Shown one piece after another: positions 42,377 through 51,028 of a stretch of 64,000 nt of DNA. The DNA comes from Microbulbifer elongatus. Its GTDB lineage: Bacteria; Pseudomonadota; Gammaproteobacteria; Pseudomonadales; Cellvibrionaceae. A program made the position numbers and the translations under genes. The DNA lies in NCBI RefSeq assembly GCF_021165935.1, contig NZ_CP088953.1, forward strand, positions 496,001-560,000, read 5' to 3'. Numbering within the stretch: the first letter of the stretch is position 1; each line of letters begins with the position of its first letter. The notes under the pieces were generated by a model. That model saw only the letters and a program-made list of their open reading frames with translations, did no database searches and was not told the DNA's origin.

Positions 42377-43939
42377 ATGAGCGATAAAAAAGCCCCAGCT
42401 TCCGCCAACCCAGACGGCAAAAAAAACAGCGATGAAAAAGATGTGCCGATGGTGACCGAAAAAGCGGAACCCAAAAGCAACTTTGCCAAGGCCGCGCAAG
42501 GTCGTCCGGGCGACAAGGGTAAAACCAGCACCTCCGGCACCAAGCCCACCTCCGCCCGCAAAGGCACCGCCAAAAAAGGACACGGTTGGATGTGGTTCTG
42601 GCTGCTGCTGATCACCCTGGTCGCACTCGCAGTTGCCGCCTGGTACTTCATTCCGGCGGTGCGCTCGCAGGTCAATGCCCATCTGCAGGAACTGCCGCTG
42701 ATCGGTCAGCATTTTTCTGCCGGCGGCGCACTCGGGAGCCAGTCCCGTGGCAGTGCGGGAGGCGCGCCTGCGACACCCACGGACAGCAGCGGCAGCCAGC
42801 TCCCGGCACAGGCCGATCGCGGCAGTGTTGGCAACACCGCCAGCAGCGGCAATATCGGCTCTGAAAATGCAGCCACTGACGCAACCACCCCCGGTACCTC
42901 AGATACCGACAACACAAACGACTCCCGGTCGCCCATCCCGCAAGCAGAGCAGCCCAGACTCCAACCGGAAGCCTCGCAACCGCGCCAGCCTGCGGCCACC
43001 TCCCCGGTGCCGCCACAGCACCAGAACCTGGAGCAGATCAACCACCTGCGAGAGCAGTTGGCCACCCAAAGCCAGACCGTGGAACAGCTCAACCAGACCA
43101 TCGCACAACTGCAGCAACAGATCGCCGGGCTGCAACGCAATGTCACCGCCCAGGGCAACCGCCTGAGCCAACTGGGTAACGCCAGCCGTGAAGACTGGCA
43201 ACTGGCCGAGGCCGATTACCTGCTGCGCCTGGCCAACCAGCGCCTGATGCTGGAACAGGACAGTCGCGCCGCACTGGGCCTGCTGCAGGAGGTCGATAAA
43301 ATCATTCGCAACGTGGATATGCCGGATCTCTACGGGGTACGCCAGCAGATCGCCCGCGACATCACCGCCCTCAAGCTGGCGGAAACCGTAGACCGCGAGG
43401 GCCTCTACCTGCGCCTGCGTGCGCTGGAAGAACAGATGGTAAAACTCAATATCCAGCCACAGTTCGATCTCGCCAAGCGGGATGCTGCCGTGGCACAAAG
43501 CCAGGCCGACAACGGGGAGGTTGGCGAAGCACACTTCCGTTCCAGCTGGCAGAATTTTGTCAATTTCATCAAAGGCTCGGTACGTATCCGCGACGGTGAA
43601 GTGGACCCCATCCTGCTGTCACCGCAAAGTGAAACCCGCTTCCGCCAGAGCCTGCGGCTGAATATGGAGCAGGCGGAACTCGCCGTGCTCCGCGCAGACG
43701 ACACCGTCTACAAGGATGCTATCAACCATGCCCGCCAGCTGCTGTTGGATTACGGGGTGGAAAATCAGCAGCGTCAGGTGATCCTGCGGGAGCTGGATGC
43801 ACTCGGCCAGGAAAACATAAAAACCGAGCTGCCAGACCTCAGCGCATCGCAAAGTGCGCTGCGCAACTTTATCGACAAAATGCACAAGGTGTCGTCCGGA
43901 CAACCTGGCAACGGTGACAATGGAGGTAGCAACTGGTGA
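42377..43939 (+). CDS. hemX: HemX, uroporphyrinogen-III C-methyltransferase-like membrane protein
   Basis: 520 residues. Lysine-rich cytoplasmic N-terminus (about 1-70), one transmembrane helix (about 72-94), a low-complexity Ser/Gly/Gln/Pro stretch (about 115-215), a coiled coil (about 217-260) and the conserved HemX domain. Despite the historical name, this family lacks a methyltransferase fold. It is thought to scaffold haem enzymes with HemY. Its stop overlaps the hemY start by four bases. Confidence 0.9.
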   Translation: MSDKKAPASANPDGKKNSDEKDVPMVTEKAEPKSNFAKAAQGRPGDKGKTSTSGTKPTSARKGTAKKGHGWMWFWLLLITLVALAVAAWYFIPAVRSQVNAHLQELPLIGQHFSAGGALGSQSRGSAGGAPATPTDSSGSQLPAQADRGSVGNTASSGNIGSENAATDATTPGTSDTDNTNDSRSPIPQAEQPRLQPEASQPRQPAATSPVPPQHQNLEQINHLREQLATQSQTVEQLNQTIAQLQQQIAGLQRNVTAQGNRLSQLGNASREDWQLAEADYLLRLANQRLMLEQDSRAALGLLQEVDKIIRNVDMPDLYGVRQQIARDITALKLAETVDREGLYLRLRALEEQMVKLNIQPQFDLAKRDAAVAQSQADNGEVGEAHFRSSWQNFVNFIKGSVRIRDGEVDPILLSPQSETRFRQSLRLNMEQAELAVLRADDTVYKDAINHARQLLLDYGVENQQRQVILRELDALGQENIKTELPDLSASQSALRNFIDKMHKVSSGQPGNGDNGGSNW

Positions 43940-45189
43940 AGCGCTTCCTCTTTTTCACGCTGGTCTTACTGCTCGGCGGCGCGCTACTGGCGGAAGCCAT
44001 GCGTTCCTACCCCGGCTACCTGCTGTTAACCGTTGGCGGCGACACCGGCAAACGTATCGAAATGAACCTGTGGGTTGCGGTGGGCGGACTGGCGCTCACC
44101 ATACTCGCGCTGTTCCTGTTTATCTGGCTGCTGCGCAGTCTCGCCCGCGCCATTGGCGGCAGCGTCAGCCGCATCCGGTTTGGCCGCAGCCGCATGGCGC
44201 GCCGGCGCCTGACCAACGGCCTGGTGGAATACATGGAGGGCAACTGGGCGCGCGCCCGTCGTCTGCTGCTAAAAAGCGCCGCGCGCTCCGACGCCCCCAT
44301 CATCAACTACCTGGCCGCCGCACGCAGCGCCTTCGAGCTCGGCTACCGCGACGAAGCCAACGAACTGCTGGCCAAAGCCGAAGCCACCGGCGACGACACC
44401 CAACTGGCCGTAGCCATCAGCCAGGCGCGCATGCAGCTGCTGGATAAGCACTACGAACAGTGCATCGCGAGCCTGCAGCGGGCCATGCAGGAAGAACCCA
44501 ACCACCCGGCGCTATTGCAGTTACTGCGCCAGGCTTACTACCACATCGGTGAATGGCACGGCCTGCGCGAACTACTACCACGCCTGGAGAAGCACGGCAC
44601 CATGCCCGAGTCCCAGCTGCAACAACTGGAGCTCGAGGTCTATCAGAACCTGATGCGAGAAGCGGCAAACCGCAAGGACAAGGAAAAACTGCGCGAGACC
44701 TGGCAAAGCCTGAGTGGACGCTGGCAGCGCAATATTGAACTGCGCAACCTGTATGGAGAAATGCTGCATCAGATTGGCGACGACGTGGAAGCAGAAAAAC
44801 ATCTGCGCTGGATACTGAATCGCGAGTGGCGCGCCGATACCGTGCGCCTGTACGGCCACCTCACCGGTGCCGATGCCAGCCAGCAACTTTCCGTCGCCGA
44901 CGGCTGGCAAAAGGAGTATGGAGAAAACGCCGACCTCTTGACCTGCCTTGGCCGACTCTGTCTGCGCAACGAAATCTGGGGCAAAGCGCGACAGCACTTT
45001 GAAAAGAGCCTGCTGCTGCGCTCAGACCCGGTCACCTCTGCGGAACTGGCACGCCTGTTATTTGCCCTGGGGGAAAAAGAACAGGCCGCCAGACTCTACG
45101 AACAGGGCCTGATGCAGGCCGTCTCATCACTGCCGCAATTACCGCTCCCCGGACAGCACAGTAGCGCATTAGCCACACGCACCTCCTGA
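43936..45189 (+). CDS. hemY: HemY, TPR membrane protein of the haem operon
   Basis: 417 residues. Two N-terminal hydrophobic helices (about 5-25 and 43-68), then TPR-like helical repeats to the end. GTG start inside the hemX stop. This is the proteobacterial HemY tied to hemCDX, not the protoporphyrinogen oxidase of the same name. Confidence 0.9.
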   Translation: MKRFLFFTLVLLLGGALLAEAMRSYPGYLLLTVGGDTGKRIEMNLWVAVGGLALTILALFLFIWLLRSLARAIGGSVSRIRFGRSRMARRRLTNGLVEYMEGNWARARRLLLKSAARSDAPIINYLAAARSAFELGYRDEANELLAKAEATGDDTQLAVAISQARMQLLDKHYEQCIASLQRAMQEEPNHPALLQLLRQAYYHIGEWHGLRELLPRLEKHGTMPESQLQQLELEVYQNLMREAANRKDKEKLRETWQSLSGRWQRNIELRNLYGEMLHQIGDDVEAEKHLRWILNREWRADTVRLYGHLTGADASQQLSVADGWQKEYGENADLLTCLGRLCLRNEIWGKARQHFEKSLLLRSDPVTSAELARLLFALGEKEQAARLYEQGLMQAVSSLPQLPLPGQHSSALATRTS

Positions 45190-45200
45190 ATCAGGGGCAC

Positions 45201-45233
45201 TCCCGGGGGCTTTTCGGCGGGGCCCCCGAGGGA
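45201..45233 (+). terminator. GC hairpin after hemY
   Basis: TCCCGGGGGC and GCCCCCGAGGGA pair around a short loop, 12 bases after the hemY stop. A U-tract is missing, so termination strength is uncertain. Confidence 0.5.
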
Positions 45234-45271
45234 CCGCAACCATGAACTAGGTACAGAGCGGGCGGCAGGTG

Positions 45272-45448
45272 TCAGCCTGCCTTACCCCCGGGGCCGATAA
45301 GAAACCAGGCGATCAAGCCGATTACCGGCAGAAGCACCACAACAAGCACCCACACCAGTTTTTTCAGACCGCTGGCAGAACTCTGCAGAATTTTGATGAT
45401 CGCGTAGATATCAGCAATCAGAATAATAAGCCCTAAGATACCTTCCAT
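45272..45448 (-). CDS. Small membrane protein, PLDc_N-like
   Basis: 58 residues (MEGILGLIILIADIYAIIKI at the start). One hydrophobic segment, then a short amphipathic stretch, then a second segment ending VIGLIAWFLIGPGGKAG, the pattern of phospholipase D N-terminal (PLDc_N) domain proteins. GAGGA lies seven bases before the ATG. Convergent with hemY. Function unknown; probably an inner-membrane protein with two helices. Confidence 0.8.
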   Translation of the reverse strand: MEGILGLIILIADIYAIIKILQSSASGLKKLVWVLVVVLLPVIGLIAWFLIGPGGKAG

Positions 45449-45645
45449 TTCAGAATCCTCCCGAACGAAGTGTTAAAGATGGCAGTACCGCCACCACGGC
45501 AGAATCCAGAGTATAGAATCGTACCCGCGCACTCACGCCCTTATCCGAGCAAACTGGAGAAAGTTGACGAAAGACCGCAAACTGGGCGGCAGAATCCTCC
45601 ATCAAGGCGCTGACTACCGCAATCCCACTACCAGAGCCACTTCGC

Positions 45646-45969
45646 CTACATTCGGCTCTCTTGTTTCGACTCCACGGCAACCACCGTATTGTTCTCGACA
45701 GTAACAATCACAAGAGACATGCCCCCAAGTGAGCTGGGGAGACGATAGGTGAGGATTTCCCGCTTGATTGGTGTGCCGCCATTTCCCTCGTCCACCGCGA
45801 TCGTTTCGACCTCGGAATAAAGCGGCGCACCGGCAAGGTAAATGACCTCTTGCTTACTCTTTCCTTCCTGAATGAGCTTTCCATTTGGAAGCCGAAAAGA
45901 GCCACTGGCATTGGTCGCAAACGCCGCCACCAGCAACATGATAAATACCGTGAACTTGAGCTTACCCAT
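45646..45969 (-). CDS. Secreted protein of the DUF2845/BamE-like type
   Basis: 107 residues from the ATG at 45969, which has AGAGGA nine bases upstream; a GTG nine bases earlier is less well placed. Signal peptide at about 1-22 (ending NASG). The body (LIQEGKSKQEVIYLAGAPLYSEVE) fits the small SmpA/DUF2845 fold, in which a helical hairpin precedes a beta-sheet. Probably periplasmic. The function is not known. The 197 bases downstream hold no gene. Confidence 0.65.
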   Translation of the reverse strand: MGKLKFTVFIMLLVAAFATNASGSFRLPNGKLIQEGKSKQEVIYLAGAPLYSEVETIAVDEGNGGTPIKREILTYRLPSSLGGMSLVIVTVENNTVVAVESKQESRM

Positions 45970-46162
45970 TAGAGACACTCCTCTTACAAAAGATCATTCA
46001 ATGTGGCAGTAGTACGAATATCCAGGTGGGGGAAAACGGTTCCCTCTATTACCCCTCGCTTTCTCATACAGGGCCTGTGGCCATGCGGTTGATTGAATTG
46101 TGGCAGCGTAGAGACTGCCGCATCAACAAGCGACAGGATAGCGGTTCCAGAGAGAGGTTCTA

Positions 46163-46228
46163 GCTACAAAACACCAGCAGAAGCTACTGTGGAAGATAAT
46201 CATCATTAACGCGGTTCAAACTTGATAC
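46163..46228 (+). mobile_element. Fossil 3' end of an IS30-type element
   Basis: GCTACAAAACACCAG ... TGGAAGATAA ... CGCGGTTCAAACTTGATAC lines up over its whole length with the 3' end of the intact IS30 element at 52040-52107, including the last transposase codons and the terminal repeat. The rest of the element is gone. The parE-like gene ends inside it. Confidence 0.8.
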
Positions 46229-46515
46229 GAGGAGCCACGACCCACCTCCTTGGTATGCCAGAGCCTCAATATGTAAATGGTATCTACAGCAACCAAATAG
46301 CGGACCACGTAATTTCCGATGTACAGATCTCGAATTTTATCTGGGTCAGGCGCACGAGAAACTGGAATACCGATTTGGGGAAAGTCTTCAAGTTTCTTGA
46401 TGCCCTCCAAAAGCTCGCCGGCTATACGCTGCGCTGCAATTGGGTTTTTCTCAGCAATAAACTCTCTGAGGCGGGTAAGATCAGCAATAGACTCCGGTGA
46501 ATACTGCAAAATCAT
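46216..46515 (-). CDS. ParE/RelE-family toxin
   Basis: 99 residues with the ParE pattern: YSPESIADLTRLREFI, NPIAAQRIAGELLEGI, then LYIGNYVVRYLV and IYILRLWHTKE. Overlaps its antitoxin gene by four bases. The family poisons gyrase (ParE) or cuts mRNA (RelE); which applies here cannot be told. Its last residues (SSYQV) and stop codon are encoded by the fossil IS30 end, so the natural C-terminus has probably been replaced. Confidence 0.88.
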   Translation of the reverse strand: MILQYSPESIADLTRLREFIAEKNPIAAQRIAGELLEGIKKLEDFPQIGIPVSRAPDPDKIRDLYIGNYVVRYLVAVDTIYILRLWHTKEVGRGSSYQV

Positions 46516-46778
46516 GGTTTAGGTGGGGCCTTTTCATTTGGGCCGCCCCAGCTCTGCAGCCAGGATTCTACCTCTTGGGCACTAACCGCCTTACCGGACT
46601 TGATAGAATCAAGAGCCTCCAAGGTATCTGACCAAAGAGTCTCTTCCATTTCTTGGCGCGCAATAAACTCCCTAATTGCTTGATTAATAAGGTAATTTTT
46701 ACTTCTATCAAGCTTCTTTGAGAGGTTTTCAAGCGGGATTTCGACCTCATTATTGAGGCGGATACTGGTTAAGCTCAT
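46512..46778 (-). CDS. Ribbon-helix-helix antitoxin of the parDE-like pair
   Basis: 88 residues. N-terminal ribbon-helix-helix (SLTSIRLNNEVEIPLENLSKKLDRSKNYLINQAI) for DNA binding and autoregulation; acidic C-terminal tail (ESWLQSWGG) to wrap the toxin. GGAGGG six bases before the ATG. Likely neutralises the adjacent ParE-like toxin. It lies at the distal edge of the cassette array, with no intact attC of its own. Confidence 0.88.
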   Translation of the reverse strand: MSLTSIRLNNEVEIPLENLSKKLDRSKNYLINQAIREFIARQEMEETLWSDTLEALDSIKSGKAVSAQEVESWLQSWGGPNEKAPPKP

Positions 46779-46851
46779 GACACACCCTCCGATGTATTCA
46801 CATGTATTACATAATAGTACTGCGAACCATTAGGCCATGGAAGCTCATAAC

Positions 46852-47693
46852 ACCCAAAGCAGCGGCGCGCGTTAGCGCGTCCAGCCCGCAGGGCCAAGCT
46901 GTTGCCGGTGGAGTACTTCATGGTGACTTTTACCCTCCCGGCGGAGCTTCGCACACTGGCCTGGCGCCATCAAAAAACCGTCTATGACCTGTTGATGACC
47001 ACTGCCGCCGGGGTTCTCAAAACCTTCGCACTCAACGACGATCAGCTCAGCGGCGAGATCGGCATGACCAGCGTACTCCACAGCCATAGCCGACGTCTGG
47101 ATTATCACCCGCACTGCCATGTCGTGATTCCCGGCGGTGCGGTGAACCGAAGTAGACGGCAGTGGAAGAAGGTAAAGGGTAAATACCTGTTCAACGGCCA
47201 AACACTTGCCAAAGTCTTCCGTGCACGGATGCTCCAGGCCCTGCAAGAGGCTGGACTGCCAGTGCCCAACACGCCAATAAAGTGGATCGTTCAGTGCCAA
47301 TCCGTCGGCAGGGGACAACCCGCTCTGGAGTATTTATCAAAATACCTTTATCGCGGTGTGATCAGCGAGAAACAAATTCTCAGTGATCGAAACGGCGAAG
47401 TAACCTTCCGGTATATCGAAAGCAAAAGCGGCAGCCCCAAAACGCGAACATTACCTGGCGCCGACTTCTTGTGGGTGGTACTGCAGCATGTACTCCCCAA
47501 GGGCTTTCGGCGCGTACGCGATTACGGATTTCTGCACGGCAATGCCAAACGATTGCTGCAGCTCGTGCAAGTGACATTGAAAGTGGTCATCGACTCATTC
47601 AAGGCAAAGGAAAAGCCTGTATTGCATTGCCCGATATGCAAGGCGCCACTGCAGTTTGTTCAGGCCTTCAGGCCTGGCTGGCTATCCGGATAG
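46852..47693 (+). pseudogene. IS91-family transposase, N-terminus missing
   Basis: The frame reads ...KLLPVEYFMVTFTLPAELR, then DYHPHCHVVIPGGAV (metal-binding HxH motif) and YLSKYLYRGVI (catalytic tyrosine region), typical of rolling-circle Y2 transposases. The N-terminal zinc finger is absent: homology begins about 15 codons before the nominal TTG start, abutting a stretch that resembles the end of an attC (CATAACACCC at 46847-46856). A short C-terminal CPIC pair remains. Probably inactive. Confidence 0.82.
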
Positions 47694-47961
47694 CCCGTCA
47701 GGATCGTATTAAACACCGGAAGTCATAAGCAAGGAGAAAAGCATCCTATGAGCAACTGATGTCGATCACATTGGCTGCAGAAAAAGGCCAAGGCTCCCGC
47801 TCGCCTTCAAAAAATTAATAACACAGCTTGTGCGAAACACCCACCACGCCAGAAAAATATATTTGCTTATATAAAGAACTTTCCGGAAAGCCCGGGCTTG
47901 TCCAACAACTGGATGAGATCGCGGCTGCGCGCGATCTATCCTTATTCGTTATGCGTATAAT
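47694..47961. other. Gap after the IS91 remnant
   Basis: 268 bases without a supported gene. GTTATGC at 47949-47955, seven bases before the next gene's stop, looks like the outer repeat of an attC, but I could not find its partner. A worn attC is possible. Confidence 0.35.
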
Positions 47962-48423
47962 TCATGCTGGGCATCCCTTTGGAAATTGGTCTCGAACCAA
48001 GTTAAGTTCGACACCATGCTCGAGCCACGCTTTCAGGCCAGCAAGAACCATTGTATAACCACCCTTAGCATCAATCGCTTGAGGTAATACCTTGTCGCAA
48101 CTTCCTGGAAATCCCCAGTTGGATATTTTGACTAATGTGGCGTCATTCCCGATAGGCTCGAAGAGCCATTCAACGGTGGTCGGATCTGAATCCCACTCAA
48201 CCAATATGCGATGGTTTTCTTCTAGCTCTTTGACCGTGAGAGAATCACCAACGCCAAACATTTCCCAATCCCAGCGTATTTTCTTGCCAAGCTCGAGACA
48301 ACCACTGCTTTTCGTGAACCAGAACTTTGTTGTGATCTCCGGGTTTACAAATGCTTCAAAACATTCAGCTATAGGGCGCCGGATAAGCATCTGAGATGCT
48401 ACTACTGAATTACTAATTTCCAT
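47962..48423 (-). CDS. SRPBCC/AHSA1-family cassette protein
   Basis: 153 residues. MLIRRPIAECFEAFVNPEITTKFWFTKSSG, then WDWEMFGVGDSLTVKELEENHRILVEW and a C-terminal GGYTMVLAGLKAWLEHG are the pattern of Aha1-like START-fold proteins that bind small hydrophobic ligands. No ligand can be named. Distal cassette, minus strand. Its upstream boundary is interrupted by the MITE at 48470. Confidence 0.85.
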   Translation of the reverse strand: MEISNSVVASQMLIRRPIAECFEAFVNPEITTKFWFTKSSGCLELGKKIRWDWEMFGVGDSLTVKELEENHRILVEWDSDPTTVEWLFEPIGNDATLVKISNWGFPGSCDKVLPQAIDAKGGYTMVLAGLKAWLEHGVELNLVRDQFPKGCPA

Positions 48424-48469
48424 TTAACACCTCCATAGATCGAGCGTGGAATTTACTGAACGCATAACG

Positions 48470-48635
48470 AGGCTGTAGAAAAACTCCGGCCTTTACTTAC
48501 TGCTCATATTTCACCCAGAAAATCGCGTCTCTTCGTGAATTCTGGATCTACTTTACATGGCGAAAAGCATTTCAGGGCACTCTCCGCACGAAAAATTTAT
48601 CTACTAGAGAGAGGCTCGAGTTTTTCTACAGCCTG
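48470..48635. mobile_element. 166-bp MITE with IS1182-type ends inside an attC
   Basis: Starts AGGCTGTAGAAAAACTC and ends with its reverse complement, GAGTTTTTCTACAGCCT plus G. No frame long enough for a transposase. Flanked by AACG on both sides (48466-48469 and 48636-48639), a 4-base target duplication. The same 17-base end is found at the right end of the IS1182 element at 50900, so that transposase may have moved it. Confidence 0.82.
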
Positions 48636-48775
48636 AACGCCGCCAGCAGGGGCAGCTTACCTTGTGCGCGTTTTGCGCAAAAATGGGAGCACAGCGACCC
48701 GCGCAAAAGGTGCACAAGGTAAGCTGTCCCGCGGAGGGCCGAAGGCCCGGAGCATCTTGCCTGGCTTTGTTAACT
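48636..48775 (-). repeat. attC site 1 (crossover end split by the MITE)
   Basis: On the minus strand it begins GTTAACAAAGCC (right) and ends GGCGTT (left). Long internal palindrome with the TGGGAGC...AGCGACC loop shared by many sites here. The MITE lies in its GCGTTA end. Confidence 0.85.
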
Positions 48776-49081
48776 GCTGAATGCAATGTAAGCCACCAGA
48801 CTGACTATACCGATGAAAAGAAGCGAGTAAATTACATACACCACCGCGAACGTGGCCCGCCAACCCTTGCCATCCTGTTTTTGACAGCCCTTGCCGTACG
48901 CGACTAAGGGGCCTGCTACCGCGGCATAGTACCCCAGAGCCAAGAGGAAGCTCTTACCCAGTAAGCGAAATGTTTCATCTTCAGCGGTTAACGTGTTTAG
49001 GAAAAGCATGGCTATCGCCATACTTAACACGAAGTAAGATACGCCGCCGACAACATGATCTTTGATAATACTTATTTTCAT
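48770..49081 (-). CDS. Cassette membrane protein, unknown
   Basis: 103 residues with three hydrophobic segments (about 10-30, 42-62, 78-100). The stop codon is in the attC repeat. No family recognised. Its cassette start lies next to the IS1182 insertion at 49119. Confidence 0.65.
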   Translation of the reverse strand: MKISIIKDHVVGGVSYFVLSMAIAMLFLNTLTAEDETFRLLGKSFLLALGYYAAVAGPLVAYGKGCQKQDGKGWRATFAVVYVIYSLLFIGIVSLVAYIAFSS

Positions 49082-49118
49082 TATTTATCCACACTATGCC
49101 GACTAACTGCAGTTAACG

Positions 49119-50900
49119 AGCCTGTAGAAAAACGACTCTCACAATCGCTCTCTCTTGGCTGCTTTCAATTGACATTTCTTGATCACAATTCAATCACACA
49201 TCTTTAACATAATCACGCTTGTGTGTATTTTTCGCATATTTCGGCGACACAAGTGTGGATAACCCTGCTAATCAGTGGATAGCGCCGTAATTCATCAACT
49301 TCTCGATGTTGTGCACCAGACAAAACATCTGCCATTGCCCCTGCACCTTGCGTTTGCCACGCAACGAGAAGCGATTTAATCGCTTGTTGGTACCGATATT
49401 GCCAAAGACCGGCTCCACCACCGACATGCGATGACTGTAAATCGTTTTCCCTTCCAGGCTATCGATCCGCTTCTTCATCCAGTCCATTGCGGTTTTTCCA
49501 TTGGTCCAGGTAAAGGACACCTGTCGGCCGTGGCCGTCTCGGGTATCGGCCGAAGCCGGGTTACGCATGCACTGGTGTTTAATTGGGCAGTGGCGACAAT
49601 CCGTCAGCCGACCTTCAAAGAAGAGCTTTCGCTTTCCTGCACTGACGTGCTCTTCTCGATAGAGCAACATTTCATTGCCAGCGGGGCAGATACAGGTCTT
49701 GCTTCTTTTATTAAGCTTGAACTCGCTCGCAGGAATCACCTGCTTAACGCCCTTTACGGTATCTCGATGACGCTTGCCATGTTTCTCTTTTTGCTTAGCA
49801 AACGCCTTGTCGCGGGAGCGGAACTGGTTATCGGGGATGTAAGCGTTGATACCTTCGCCTCTCAGCAACGCATTATTGTCCTCACTGGAAAACCCGGTAT
49901 CCGCGGTGACAATCACCTGCTCCGCAAGAATGTCCTCGGCGATGCCGGCATTCCGATAGCGCGTATTAATGCCATCGAGAATTGGCTTTAATGTGTGGGT
50001 TTCCTGCCCCTCACCAAAGGCCTGCGCCTCGACAATAATCTGGTGTTTCTTGTCCACCGCCGCGACACCGTTGTACCCCTGGATGGTACCTTTGCTGGTG
50101 GTCATCTTGGCCGACTCGTTGTCGGTGATGTTACTTTTGACTTCTTTCGGCTTCTTACCCTGCCCCATCCTTGGGGCTTGCGTCTTTAGGAAGTTGTCAA
50201 TCTTTTCAAAGTGCTTCTCCAAGGTTTTATTCGCCTGCTCCAGACGCTGCTTCCGCTCCCGTTCGGCGGGCTTCCTTCCATCCAGCTTCTTATGTTCCGA
50301 TAGACAATGACGGATCTTCTTGCGGATCTTTGCCTGCTTTTCCTCGAGCTCTTTAAAAGTTCCAGAGTGTGACTTGCTGGCATTCGACGACATCTTGCAG
50401 CCATCAATGGCAAAGAGTTCATTACCCAAAAGACCTTCCTGGTCGCAAACCATCAGCACCTGCTCGAAGACAGACTGTATGGCATCGGGATAACTACTCA
50501 CAAAGCTGGCAATACTGGTGAAGTGCGGCACGCTGTCACAGGACAGAGCTTTGAACAGTATATTATGCTCACACTGCCATTGGATCTCCCGGCTGGACGT
50601 GATGCCTTTGGAGTAAGCGAACAGGATAATCTTCAAGAGAATAGCCGGATCATATGCAGACCGACCACCACCTTCATTCTTATACTTGTCGTAGAAAGCG
50701 GAAAGATTGATACGGTTGTCGATCAGGTGATGCAGCGTGTACTCGAAGGTATTCGGCTGCAATTGATCTTCGAAATTGATTACAACCATTGTGTCCTGGC
50801 TGTAATTATAGGGCTTGAAGTTAGGCATGACGGGATCTCGAAACCGGGCCCGCAGATTTTATCAAAATCCACTAGGTTTTAAGAGTTTTTCTACAGCCTG
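49119..50900. mobile_element. IS1182-family insertion sequence in an attC
   Basis: 1782 bases. Left end AGCCTGTAGAAAAAC, right end the complement of AGGCTGTAGAAAAAC with one mismatch. AACG on each side (49115-49118, 50901-50904). One transposase gene on the minus strand. Inserted at the same attC position as the MITE. Confidence 0.88.
49272..50828 (-). CDS. IS1182-family transposase
   Basis: 518 residues, full length. DDE-type: FAIDGCKM (first Asp), VTADTGFSSEDN (second Asp) and VVEPVFGNIGTNKRLNRF (Glu). A zinc-like cluster CRHCPIKHQCMRN precedes the last motif. Appears intact. Confidence 0.93.
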   Translation of the reverse strand: MPNFKPYNYSQDTMVVINFEDQLQPNTFEYTLHHLIDNRINLSAFYDKYKNEGGGRSAYDPAILLKIILFAYSKGITSSREIQWQCEHNILFKALSCDSVPHFTSIASFVSSYPDAIQSVFEQVLMVCDQEGLLGNELFAIDGCKMSSNASKSHSGTFKELEEKQAKIRKKIRHCLSEHKKLDGRKPAERERKQRLEQANKTLEKHFEKIDNFLKTQAPRMGQGKKPKEVKSNITDNESAKMTTSKGTIQGYNGVAAVDKKHQIIVEAQAFGEGQETHTLKPILDGINTRYRNAGIAEDILAEQVIVTADTGFSSEDNNALLRGEGINAYIPDNQFRSRDKAFAKQKEKHGKRHRDTVKGVKQVIPASEFKLNKRSKTCICPAGNEMLLYREEHVSAGKRKLFFEGRLTDCRHCPIKHQCMRNPASADTRDGHGRQVSFTWTNGKTAMDWMKKRIDSLEGKTIYSHRMSVVEPVFGNIGTNKRLNRFSLRGKRKVQGQWQMFCLVHNIEKLMNYGAIH

Positions 50901-51016
50901 AACGCCCAGCGCAGGCGCAGCCAACGCGGAGCGCGTTTTGTGTTAATGTTTGAGCGACAGCGAGTAACATAAAAGGCGCGTAGTGTTGGATGTCGCTCTG
51001 CCGCTGATTGTTAAGG
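50901..51016 (-). repeat. attC site 2 (crossover end split by IS1182)
   Basis: Family A attC: AACGCCCAGCGCAGGCGCAG at the left, a GTTTGAGCGACAGCG centre, CCGCTGATTGTTAAGG at the right. Nearly identical to sites at 56684, 57662 and 62893. Confidence 0.87.
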
Positions 51017-51028
51017 CTCCCGGATTCA

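Noticed and set aside
47828..48058. 76-codon plus-strand frame next to the SRPBCC gene
   Set aside because: It runs antisense into the SRPBCC gene and has no start signal. A degraded attC or decayed gene is as likely.
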